Of a stretch of 36,721 nt of DNA, positions 7,880-14,925 are shown piece by piece (within the stretch, counting starts at the first letter, position 1; each line of letters starts with the position of its first letter). The notes beneath the pieces are model-generated. The model saw nothing but the letters and a program-made list of their open reading frames with translations, searched no databases and was not told where the DNA came from. This DNA comes from CAYQZD01 sp964421875 (GTDB lineage Bacteria > Electryoneota > Tariuqbacteria > Tariuqbacterales > Tariuqbacteraceae): NCBI GenBank assembly GCA_964421875.1, contig CAYQZD010000028.1, forward strand, positions 1-36,721. The letters run 5' to 3'. Both the position numbers and the translations under genes were made by a program.

Positions 7880-8692
7880 TTGAAATTGAAATCTGGCGGA
7901 AAGAAAATATCTCTGTTAATGGTTCCCGATGGAGAAGGGAAGACTCGGAGTCTTCGTATCAGCCGTTCCTTGATCGCTGTCTTTTTCTGGTTTGGGATTG
8001 TCTTTCTGATAATAATTGTCGGCGGAGCCGTTTCATATTATTACTTGTATAAAAAGGCAGCGCAATATGATTTGATAGCCAGCGAAAATATCCTGCTTCG
8101 CGAGGAAAACCGCAGGATTGTGAGGATGGCGGAGGATTTGGAAAGATTGAAGATACTGGAACGCAGAGTCAGAAAATCGCTGGGGGTACCCCTGGGAATC
8201 GACACCGCATCCACCACCGCGCTTCAGCAAACCGAGCCCCTTAAAAGCTGGGCAGTCCCGGCGCCGCCGTTGACAGTGAAACCCAAATTCAGCCTCCCGG
8301 TCGATGGCTTGATTTCCCGGGGATTCGCAGCAGGTGTTTTCCCCAGTCAAATTCATCGAGGTATTGATTTTGCTGTTCCCGTGGGCACTATTATCAACGC
8401 CGCCGCGGAAGGATGGGTCGTTTTCAACGATTGGCACTTCCGTTATGGCACTTTGTTGATTGTTCAGCATCCGGGAGAATACCTGACCCTGTATGGTCAT
8501 AACAGCAGCGTTTTAGTTGAAGTGGGGGAATATGTTGAAGCGGGCCAGCCGGTGGCGGTTTCCGGGAACACCGGACATTCCACTGCGCCGCACCTTCACT
8601 TTGAAATCCGCCATCGCGGAAAGGCGGTAAATCCGGTGGAAGTAATTCATGGACTCAACCGTAATTCCGCGCTATCACCCGTTGAGAACTAA
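7880..8692 (+). CDS. M23 (LytM) family metallopeptidase, membrane-anchored
   Basis: A 270-aa protein with a single membrane helix (about 31-55), a coiled coil (about 60-100) and a C-terminal M23 domain (about 138-255). Metal and catalytic residues are present: HRGID (H159, D163), H207 in LYGHNS, and HLH (H238, H240). All four being intact suggests an active peptidoglycan endopeptidase rather than a degenerate LytM activator. The start is TTG at 7880, without a strong ribosome-binding site; it gives the basic N terminus MKLKSGGKK before the helix. The next gene is a bactofilin 17 bases downstream, and such pairs are known to work together in cell-shape control. Confidence 0.9.
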   Translation: MKLKSGGKKISLLMVPDGEGKTRSLRISRSLIAVFFWFGIVFLIIIVGGAVSYYYLYKKAAQYDLIASENILLREENRRIVRMAEDLERLKILERRVRKSLGVPLGIDTASTTALQQTEPLKSWAVPAPPLTVKPKFSLPVDGLISRGFAAGVFPSQIHRGIDFAVPVGTIINAAAEGWVVFNDWHFRYGTLLIVQHPGEYLTLYGHNSSVLVEVGEYVEAGQPVAVSGNTGHSTAPHLHFEIRHRGKAVNPVEVIHGLNRNSALSPVEN

Positions 8693-8709
8693 GGAAAGGG
8701 GAATAGAAC

Positions 8710-9114
8710 TTGAAAGTCAAAAATAGAAACGATGGCAGCTCCGAAGAGTTGGCGACCATCATCGGTCGCGAAGGCAGATTTGAGGGTAAAATCATCTTGA
8801 AGCACAGTGTGCGCATCGACGGCCGGCTTAAAGGACAGCTTGAAACCACCGAAACGGTCACTATTGGCATTGACGGTGAAGTTGAAGGGGATATTAAGGC
8901 CAAGGATGTAGTGGTAGGGGGGAAAGTATCCGGCTCCGTGCTGGCAAATGGCAAAGTGACCCTGGAATCAGCTTCAAAACTCAGCGGCGACATTAAAACC
9001 AAAAGACTGGTTATAGAAGAAGGGGCTTTGTTCAACGGCGCGATGGAGATGAGCGATGGTTCTCCTAAAGTCCCCCCGCGAAAGCTTCCGGCTGAAGAGA
9101 ACAAAAAACCGTAA
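8710..9114 (+). CDS. Bactofilin family cytoskeletal protein
   Basis: A 134-aa protein dominated by a right-handed beta-helix of the bactofilin (DUF583) family, with repeating hydrophobic/Gly turns such as VRIDGRLKGQLE, GIDGEVEGDIKAK and GGKVSGSV. Bactofilins polymerise without nucleotide and often position an M23 hydrolase; here that hydrolase gene lies directly upstream. The start is TTG at 8710, preceded by AAGGAAAGGGG. The tail (KVPPRKLPAEENKKP) is short, basic and probably disordered. Confidence 0.93.
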   Translation: MKVKNRNDGSSEELATIIGREGRFEGKIILKHSVRIDGRLKGQLETTETVTIGIDGEVEGDIKAKDVVVGGKVSGSVLANGKVTLESASKLSGDIKTKRLVIEEGALFNGAMEMSDGSPKVPPRKLPAEENKKP

Positions 9115-9158
9115 GGTTGTGGATTACCAAAGCCTTCCCCCCCAAAGACGGCGGCTAT

Positions 9159-9180
9159 AACCATCACAGATGGTTTCTTT
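9159..9180 (+). terminator. Probable terminator between bactofilin and the ATP synthase genes
   Basis: AACCATC and GATGGTT form a 7-bp stem with a three-base loop, followed by a T-rich run (TTCTTTT). A longer pair, TTGTGGAT (9117-9124) with ATCCACAA (9189-9196), encloses it. Confidence 0.5.
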
Positions 9181-9221
9181 TCGCGACTATCCACAATGTT
9201 GAATGATAATTACTCGCCGCG

Positions 9222-9476
9222 ATGAAGCGGCAAGGGCATTTCCAAATTATAGACACAATCAAAGAACTCGCCTCCTATTCCCATCTGGGGATAACCTTCG
9301 CTGTGGTTATTATTGTATTCTTGTTAGGCGGACAATACCTGGATAAGAAACTGGGAACCGACCCCTTTTTGACATTAATCGGCGCCTTCGTGGGCGGGGG
9401 CACGGGATTTTATTATGTTGTAAGAGGATTGAACCGGCGCCGCGATGACACTGAAAAGAACGAAAAAAAACGATAA
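9222..9476 (+). CDS. atpZ: AtpZ/AtpI family ATP synthase-associated membrane protein
   Basis: An 84-aa protein with two helices separated by the family segment GGQYLDKKLGTDPFLTLIG, then GGGTGFYYVVR. This pattern is typical of AtpZ/AtpI proteins, which precede F1Fo operons and are proposed to aid c-ring assembly or form a Mg2+/Ca2+ channel with AtpI. It starts at ATG 9222 with no clear ribosome-binding site and is followed 45 bases later by an AtpI-position gene. Confidence 0.85.
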   Translation: MKRQGHFQIIDTIKELASYSHLGITFAVVIIVFLLGGQYLDKKLGTDPFLTLIGAFVGGGTGFYYVVRGLNRRRDDTEKNEKKR

Positions 9477-9521
9477 AGCATTTCTTACTAAAATCGAACC
9501 TACCGAAACTCCAAGTTCATT

Positions 9522-9875
9522 TTGAAAGTAATAACTTTTTTACCGTTGATTTTGCCCCTGACCGCCGGGCTGATTATCTACTTCCTTGTTCAAGCCCCGG
9601 GGTTCACCCCGGAAAAAATCGGCGGCCTTATAGTCAGCGGAGGACTTTGGATTATCGGATACGCGCTTCTCAGATGGGGAGAAAACCAGAATGAGAGGAT
9701 TCTCCTGGGATTACTGCTTGGAGGTATTCTCTTCCGAATAGCTTTCGTTCTCCTTTCCATTTATTTTGTGCGAAAATTCACCGATATGGAAACGGTTTCC
9801 TATGTAATATCGCTTCTGATTTTCTATCTGGCTTGCGAGTTTGCCCTGGTGATGGATTACGCATTGAGGCGATGA
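9522..9875 (+). CDS. AtpI-like four-helix membrane protein
   Basis: A 117-aa protein with four hydrophobic helices at about residues 6-24, 34-50, 61-80 and 92-112. Its position between atpZ and atpB is that of AtpI, and the size and topology agree with the ATP synthase I family, but I see no decisive motif. The start appears to be TTG at 9522, which places only four residues before the first helix. Assignment is mainly by synteny. Confidence 0.6.
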   Translation: MKVITFLPLILPLTAGLIIYFLVQAPGFTPEKIGGLIVSGGLWIIGYALLRWGENQNERILLGLLLGGILFRIAFVLLSIYFVRKFTDMETVSYVISLLIFYLACEFALVMDYALRR

Positions 9876-10010
9876 GAATTTTTTCACAAAATTTTGACTT
9901 TTTCGAATTTTTTTATAAATTTAAAATTTAATCTGAAAATATATATTCAAGTTTTCAAGTTGACAAGTCTTCAAGTAAAAAGCGCTGTTCCGTAGAATTT
10001 CCATTGTATA

Positions 10011-10038
10011 GTAGGAGTGGTTCGCGAACCGCCCCTAC
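10011..10038. repeat. 28-nt palindrome, GTAGGGGCG type (copy 1)
   Basis: Left arm GTAGGAGTGG, right arm CCGCCCCTAC and the self-complementary core TTCGCGAA. It lies in the AT-rich 249-base spacer before atpB. Sister copies are at 14775, 14819 and 36425. Confidence 0.75.
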
Positions 10039-10124
10039 AGATTAACTCAGGTAACGGTTTTAATTCTAAGTTGTACGCAGCCGGGCGCATGAGGGCTTAC
10101 TCAGCAAACACTTAAAGGGGAAAA

Positions 10125-10967
10125 ATGTTCTTAGCCAGCGCGGCTTCGGGGGCTCACGCGGCGGCGGAAGGCGCCGCCCACGCCGCTGAAGAAGGAATGA
10201 GCAACGATGTCATCCTGCATCACCTGCTCGATTCCAAGACCTTTGAATTCCTGTTTATGGAATTCCCGCTCCCGCAGATACACATATTCGGAATCGACCT
10301 CTCTATCACCAAGCATGTGATAATGATGTGGGCTGCGGCTATACTGCTGCTTGCGGGTTTCACACTGCCTTTCCGCAAGAGAAAATTGGTGAATCGAGGC
10401 TTCTCCAATTTCCTGGAGATGCTGATTGTCTTTGTTCGAGACGACATCGTTTACAATTCCGTAGGAAAGGAAGAAGGCCGCAAGATTCTGCCCTATATGC
10501 TTACGCTCTTCTTCTTTGTATTGACCTGTAACCTGCTGGGATTGGTTCCCTGGGGAGCGACCGCTACCGGCAACGTCTCTGTAACCGCGGCGCTGGCAAT
10601 CCTCTCCTTTATCCTGATTCAAGCCAAGGGAATGATTAAGCAGGGTCCCATTAAGTACTACCTGAACCTTGTGCCCAAGGGGATTCCGGTCTTCGTGATT
10701 CCGATTATGATTCCGGTGGAAATCATTGGTCTGTTCACCAAGCCCTTCGCCCTCTGCATCCGGCTCTTCGCCAATATGATTGCCGGGCACGCGGTAATTT
10801 TGTCGCTGTTGGGGTTGATGTTCATCGCCAAAGTGTTCCTGATGCCTCTACCCTTGTTAGGGGCGGTGGCCATCAGCCTGCTGGAAATTTTCATCGCCTT
10901 CATCCAGGCTTTCATTTTCACCCTGCTTACTGCGCTCTTCATCAGCCTGGCGCAGCAATCGCATTAA
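10125..10967 (+). CDS. atpB: F1Fo ATP synthase subunit a
   Basis: A 280-aa membrane protein. The essential arginine is present as R213 in CIRLFANMIAGH, and the last helix carries the conserved FIQAFIFTLL. The subunit forms the proton half-channels against the c-ring. A purine-rich AAAGGGG lies a few bases before the ATG. The N terminus is unusually Ala/His-rich (residues 3-23) before the first helix at about 65-85. The next gene is an unrelated zinc-ribbon protein, not atpE, which is unusual. Confidence 0.96.
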   Translation: MFLASAASGAHAAAEGAAHAAEEGMSNDVILHHLLDSKTFEFLFMEFPLPQIHIFGIDLSITKHVIMMWAAAILLLAGFTLPFRKRKLVNRGFSNFLEMLIVFVRDDIVYNSVGKEEGRKILPYMLTLFFFVLTCNLLGLVPWGATATGNVSVTAALAILSFILIQAKGMIKQGPIKYYLNLVPKGIPVFVIPIMIPVEIIGLFTKPFALCIRLFANMIAGHAVILSLLGLMFIAKVFLMPLPLLGAVAISLLEIFIAFIQAFIFTLLTALFISLAQQSH

Positions 10968-11078
10968 ATCAATGACTGAATCGCTTATCAGTAATAGTGG
11001 ATGCATGTCATGCTGATATTAATATTAGGGTAGAAACTAAATCTTCTGGTAGTATAAAATTCATTAAGGGAGACAGAG

Positions 11079-11510
11079 ATGAAGTTTAATTCAAATTTCC
11101 CAGTTTTAAGCATACTCGCAATATTGTTTTTCTATGGTGGATTACTTCTTCTATTGGTCAGTTTACTTACTATTGTAGGAGTGTTCGGCCGGACAAATGA
11201 TAGTTCGCAAGGGGTGGCTTTTTATTTGATATTTGTATCATTACTACTGATGATAATTGGTGAAATTATTGGGGTTCTTTTTGCCATAGAACTCAATACT
11301 AGGAAACTAAGGGTTTATTATAAGAAAAGTATGAATTTATCTAGAGAAAACGAGAGTGAAATAGAAAGTGCGATAAGTGAGAATTTAGATAGTGATGTGG
11401 TTGAAGAAAGTAATATAGACCAAGATGATGATTCGTTTAATTGTTTTAAATGTGGCATTGTTATTCCGGAAGGAGTAAACAAATGCCCTAAATGTGGAAT
11501 GGAATATTAG
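11079..11510 (+). CDS. Small membrane protein with C-terminal zinc ribbon, inserted in the atp cluster
   Basis: A 143-aa protein with two hydrophobic helices (about 9-37 and 47-71), an acidic linker (about 90-119) and a C-terminal zinc ribbon with CxxC pairs at C122/C125 and C136/C139. It has a good AAGGGAGA ribbon-upstream ribosome-binding site before ATG 11079. The coding sequence is clearly more AT-rich than atpB and atpE on either side, which suggests later insertion. I do not recognise a named family, and a function in ATP synthase is not implied by the sequence. The zinc-ribbon tail is like those of many small membrane proteins of unknown role. Confidence 0.75.
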   Translation: MKFNSNFPVLSILAILFFYGGLLLLLVSLLTIVGVFGRTNDSSQGVAFYLIFVSLLLMIIGEIIGVLFAIELNTRKLRVYYKKSMNLSRENESEIESAISENLDSDVVEESNIDQDDDSFNCFKCGIVIPEGVNKCPKCGMEY

Positions 11511-11624
11511 TGTATGGTTGCTGAAGATGAATAATGAGTTAATAGGCTCAGCTTAGTATATGTAAATTTATAACATAGTAAAACATAAAACAATACAATT
11601 AACTTTTTAAGGAGTTCTATTCCA

Positions 11625-11861
11625 ATGGAAGGAATTACCAACGCTGCATTCGCTCTGTTGTCGGCTGGTTTCGGAGCCGGCTTGGTTACATTTGGCGCCG
11701 GTGTGGGCATCGGTAAAATCGCCTCTTCAGCTATGGAAGGCATCGCCCGCCAGCCCGAAGCCACCGCTAAAATCCAGACCGCGATGATTATTTCCGCCGC
11801 TCTTATCGAAGGTATTGCTCTCTTTTGCGCGGTTATATGCTTTATGCTCAGCGGCAAGTAG
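11625..11861 (+). CDS. atpE: F1Fo ATP synthase subunit c
   Basis: A 78-aa two-helix hairpin with the polar loop ARQPE (41-45) and the ion-carrying E62 in LIEGIALF. The sodium-binding signature of Na+-type c subunits is missing: the first helix has GVGIGK where Na+ types carry Gln, and E62 is followed by Gly rather than Ser/Thr. Proton coupling is therefore inferred. AAGGAG precedes the ATG by a usual distance. Confidence 0.95.
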   Translation: MEGITNAAFALLSAGFGAGLVTFGAGVGIGKIASSAMEGIARQPEATAKIQTAMIISAALIEGIALFCAVICFMLSGK

Positions 11862-11949
11862 TAATCACCGTCGAGATTAATTCACGGCGAAACCAACAGA
11901 AATAATCCGCAGTCCGCTTCAGGATTGAAGCGAAAATCGAAGGGTAGTT

Positions 11950-12432
11950 ATGCTGTTACAGCTGCATCCCGGTTTGATGATTTGGACCATAATCACCTTC
12001 CTGGTGTTGGTGTTGGTGCTGAGGCTCGTAGCTTGGAAACCCATCCTGGCGCTGCTTGATGCCAGGGAAAAGAAAATCCAGGGCGACATCGACTCCGCCG
12101 CCTCCAATCGCGAGGAGGCGGAGAAAACGATGAGCGAAGTTCGCGACAAACTCGACAAGGCGCGAAAAGAAGCCAATGAAATTGTCGCATCAGCGCGTTC
12201 TCAGGCTGAACGGGTAAAAGATGAGACTCTGGCCGCGACCAAGGAAGAAGGCGCGGCTTTAATCCAGCGCGCCAAAGAAGAAATTGCGCTGGAAAGGGAC
12301 AAAGCCGCCCAGGCTTTGCGGGAAGAATTCGCCGACCTGGCGGTTCAAGCCGCGGGGCAGATTATCGGTCAAAAATTATCGCCGAAAGAACATAATAATA
12401 TCATCCGTAAGACCATCGGTGAGATCAATTGA
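11950..12432 (+). CDS. atpF: F1Fo ATP synthase subunit b
   Basis: A 160-aa protein with one N-terminal helix (about 8-27) and a long charged coiled coil, the expected form of the peripheral stalk subunit. The segment WKPILALLDAREKKI after the helix is typical. Its TGA stop overlaps the TTG start of atpH by the four bases TTGA, so the two are probably translationally coupled. Confidence 0.93.
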   Translation: MLLQLHPGLMIWTIITFLVLVLVLRLVAWKPILALLDAREKKIQGDIDSAASNREEAEKTMSEVRDKLDKARKEANEIVASARSQAERVKDETLAATKEEGAALIQRAKEEIALERDKAAQALREEFADLAVQAAGQIIGQKLSPKEHNNIIRKTIGEIN

Positions 12433-12965
12433 AGGACGAACTAATCCTGCAAAAGTACACCCGCGCGCTTTTTGAGGTGGCGGAAGAATTCAAAGCGCTT
12501 AAGCAAGTCGAATCCGACCTCAAACGCGTGGATGAAACCTTCGAAAAGCTCCCGGAGCTGAAGGAATACATCGTCAGCCCTCAGGTGGAGTGGAAACAGA
12601 AACTGGAAATCGCCAGGACTCTGGGCAAAGGATTGTCCAAATACACCGCCAACTTCATCCAACTCACAATGGAAAAGGAGCGGCAGGCGATTCTCCCGGA
12701 GGTTTATCAGGAGTTCCACCGTATGATGGAACTCCGCGAAAAACGAACTCAAGCTCTAATCACCACCGCCGTCCCCATCCAGGAGGAGGTGCGGAAGCTC
12801 CTGCGGGAACGTCTGAAAGCGATGTTCGAGGGGGATATCATCTTTCAGGATGAAGTTGACCCGGATATCATCGGCGGTTTGAAGGTTCAGATTGGCTATA
12901 CCGTCATCGACGGCACCATCAAAAGAAAACTGGAAGAGATGGGGCGGGCGCTGGCTCGCGATTAA
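12429..12965 (+). CDS. atpH: F1Fo ATP synthase subunit delta
   Basis: A 178-aa protein matching the OSCP/delta family: N-terminal YTRALFEVAEE, and C-terminal DPDIIGGLKVQIGYTVIDGT followed by RKLEEM. It links the peripheral stalk to the F1 head. The start is TTG at 12429, overlapping the atpF stop. A 256-base spacer containing a palindromic repeat separates it from atpA. Confidence 0.93.
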   Translation: MKDELILQKYTRALFEVAEEFKALKQVESDLKRVDETFEKLPELKEYIVSPQVEWKQKLEIARTLGKGLSKYTANFIQLTMEKERQAILPEVYQEFHRMMELREKRTQALITTAVPIQEEVRKLLRERLKAMFEGDIIFQDEVDPDIIGGLKVQIGYTVIDGTIKRKLEEMGRALARD

Positions 12966-13055
12966 TCCCTCTCTCCGCAATTATCGCCTTGCCTCATCCG
13001 CGCGGGCAAAGCTAAAATTGTATCACTTTACTTATATGAAGTTAGCTTTAATACT

Positions 13056-13137
13056 GCTGTCATTCCAGCTTGTCTGGAATCTGACAGCGGAATAATTGAG
13101 GTTCAGATTCCCGACGCGCTTCGCTTGCGGGAATGAC
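13056..13137. repeat. TCATTCC composite palindromic repeat, intact copy
   Basis: GCTGTCATTCCAG pairs with CTGGAATCTGACAGC, with a small bulge, and a second arm pair, GATTCCCG / CGGGAATGAC, follows. The copy at 32718-32899 is nearly identical but is interrupted by about 106 bases. It lies in the atpH-atpA spacer, which holds no gene. Confidence 0.75.
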
Positions 13138-13221
13138 GAAATGGTAGCGTACTTCACGAATCTAAAGTGGCACCTAAAATTTCATCGTTAAGCCTAATAT
13201 CAGGTTTTATAAGGAGTTTAG

Positions 13222-14754
13222 ATGGAAATTCGTCCAGAGGAAATTGTATCCATATTAAAAAAACAAATTGCCGGCTTCGAAAAAACCGTCGAAGTCGATG
13301 AGGTCGGCGAGGTAATCCAGGTTGGAGACGGTATCGCCCGCGTTTACGGTCTCGACAAAGTTATGGCCGGCGAGTTGGTGCAGTTTCCCCACGACATCGT
13401 GGGTATGACTCTCAACCTTGAGGAGGACAATGTGGGCTGCGCCCTGTTCGGTGAATCTGAGATGATTAAAGAGGGCGACACCGTCAAACGCACCGGCCGC
13501 ATCGCCGAAGTCCCTGTGGGCGACGCCATCAAGGGCAGGGTCATCACTCCCCTGGGCGTTCCCGTGGACGGCAAGGGACCCATCAAAGCCGATAAGTATG
13601 TCCCCATCGAGCGCAAAGCGCTGGGCGTGATTGCCCGCCAGCCGGTGAAGGAGCCCCTCCAGACCGGGCTCAAAGCCATCGACTCGATGATTCCCATCGG
13701 CCGGGGCCAGCGCGAACTCATCATTGGCGATCGTCAGACCGGGAAAACCGCCCTGGCGGTGGACGCCATCATCAACCAGAAGGGCGGCGATGTCCACTGC
13801 TTCTATGTCGCCATCGGCCAGAAGGGCTCAACCATCGCCAAGGTGGTAAAGACCCTGGAAGACCACGGCGCGATGGAGCACACCACGGTCATCGCTTCCA
13901 CCGCCGAGGAAGCCGCCCCTATCCAGTTCATCGCGCCCTACACCGGCTGCGCCATGGGAGAATTTTTCCGGGATAACGGTAAACACTCCCTCTGCATCTA
14001 CGACGACCTCACCAAGCACGCTTGGGCTTACCGCCAGCTATCACTGTTATTGCGCAGGCCTCCGGGACGTGAAGCCTATCCCGGCGACATCTTCTACCTT
14101 CACTCAAGGCTGCTGGAACGCGCCTCCAAACTGAGTGAAACTCTTGGCGGGGGCAGCCTCACCGCACTCCCCATCATCGAAACTCAGGCGGGCGATGTTT
14201 CGGCTTACATCCCCACCAATGTCATCTCCATCACCGACGGGCAGATATTTCTGGAGACCGACCTCTTCTTCAGCGGCATCAGGCCCGCCATCAATGTCGG
14301 TATCTCGGTCTCACGCGTGGGCGGCAACGCTCAAGCCAAGGCGATGAAGCAGGTGGCGGGGAGGCTCCGCCTCGAACTGGCGCAGTTCCGCGAACTGGAA
14401 GCCTTCGCTCAATTCGGCTCCGAATTGGATAAAGCCACCCAGCAGCAATTGAACCGCGGTGAAAAACTGGTCGAACTGCTAAAGCAGAAGCAGTACGTGC
14501 CGATGGCGATGGATAAACAGGTGGCGGTGATTTTCGCCGGCGTCAGAGGACTGCTGGACAATATCCCCACCAAGTCTTTGGGGAAATGGGAAAAGGAATA
14601 TCTCGCTTATATCGAAAATTCCCACCCGGATATTCTGACCGAAATCCTCGAGAAGAAGACCATCTCCGAAGAACTGGAAACCAGATTGCGCGCCGCGGTG
14701 GAAGATTTCAACAAGGTCTTCACTCCCGACCAGCAGGCTTTGGTGACGGCTTAG
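13222..14754 (+). CDS. atpA: F1Fo ATP synthase subunit alpha
   Basis: A 510-aa protein of normal length. Walker A GDRQTGKT is at 169-176, and the segment SRVGGNAQAKAMKQVAGRLR holds the region of the conserved arginine finger. AAGGAG lies seven bases before ATG 13222. The next genes are not atpG but an LVIVD-repeat protein and a DUF433 protein, so the usual atpA-atpG junction has been split by more than 2.5 kb. Confidence 0.97.
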   Translation: MEIRPEEIVSILKKQIAGFEKTVEVDEVGEVIQVGDGIARVYGLDKVMAGELVQFPHDIVGMTLNLEEDNVGCALFGESEMIKEGDTVKRTGRIAEVPVGDAIKGRVITPLGVPVDGKGPIKADKYVPIERKALGVIARQPVKEPLQTGLKAIDSMIPIGRGQRELIIGDRQTGKTALAVDAIINQKGGDVHCFYVAIGQKGSTIAKVVKTLEDHGAMEHTTVIASTAEEAAPIQFIAPYTGCAMGEFFRDNGKHSLCIYDDLTKHAWAYRQLSLLLRRPPGREAYPGDIFYLHSRLLERASKLSETLGGGSLTALPIIETQAGDVSAYIPTNVISITDGQIFLETDLFFSGIRPAINVGISVSRVGGNAQAKAMKQVAGRLRLELAQFRELEAFAQFGSELDKATQQQLNRGEKLVELLKQKQYVPMAMDKQVAVIFAGVRGLLDNIPTKSLGKWEKEYLAYIENSHPDILTEILEKKTISEELETRLRAAVEDFNKVFTPDQQALVTA

Positions 14755-14774
14755 GAATTTTGGATATAATGTCG

Positions 14775-14802
14775 GTAGGGACGAACGGCCGTTCGCCCCT
14801 AC
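14775..14802. repeat. 28-nt palindrome, GTAGGGGCG type (copy 2)
   Basis: Left arm GTAGGGACG, core AACGGCCGTT, right arm CGCCCCTAC. It starts 21 bases after the atpA stop codon. Confidence 0.8.
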
Positions 14803-14818
14803 AATAAAATGATACCCG

Positions 14819-14846
14819 GTAAGGGCGTTCAATTGAACGCCCCTAC
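14819..14846. repeat. 28-nt palindrome, GTAGGGGCG type (copy 3)
   Basis: Left arm GTAAGGGCG, core TTCAATTGAA, right arm CGCCCCTAC. It is 17 bases after copy 2. Its presence upstream of ATG 14926 is one reason for not using an earlier in-frame start. Confidence 0.8.
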
Positions 14847-14925
14847 GAAAAATTCACCCCCTTCCGAACCACGCTTGAACCGACCGGAGGGCATAAAGTG
14901 TCAACTTCAAGTCTCGGAGGGTGTT

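Noticed and set aside
8655..9194. A 179-codon open frame on the minus strand opposite the bactofilin gene
   Set aside because: It is antisense to a clear bactofilin with a good ribosome-binding site; the translation is Ser/Pro-rich and low in complexity, as expected of a shadow frame.
11625..11861. A sodium-coupled ATP synthase
   Set aside because: Subunit c lacks the helix-1 Gln and the Ser/Thr after the ion-carrying Glu that mark sodium-binding c-rings.
11871..11920. Another copy of the 95-nt element near the atpE-atpF spacer
   Set aside because: Only a short stretch around ATTCACGGCG matches; the flanking blocks and hairpins are missing.
14809..14925. An earlier start at 14809 for the LVIVD protein
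   Set aside because: It would translate a palindromic repeat and push the signal peptide 39 residues inwards, whereas ATG 14926 has GGAGGG at good spacing and opens directly with a signal peptide.
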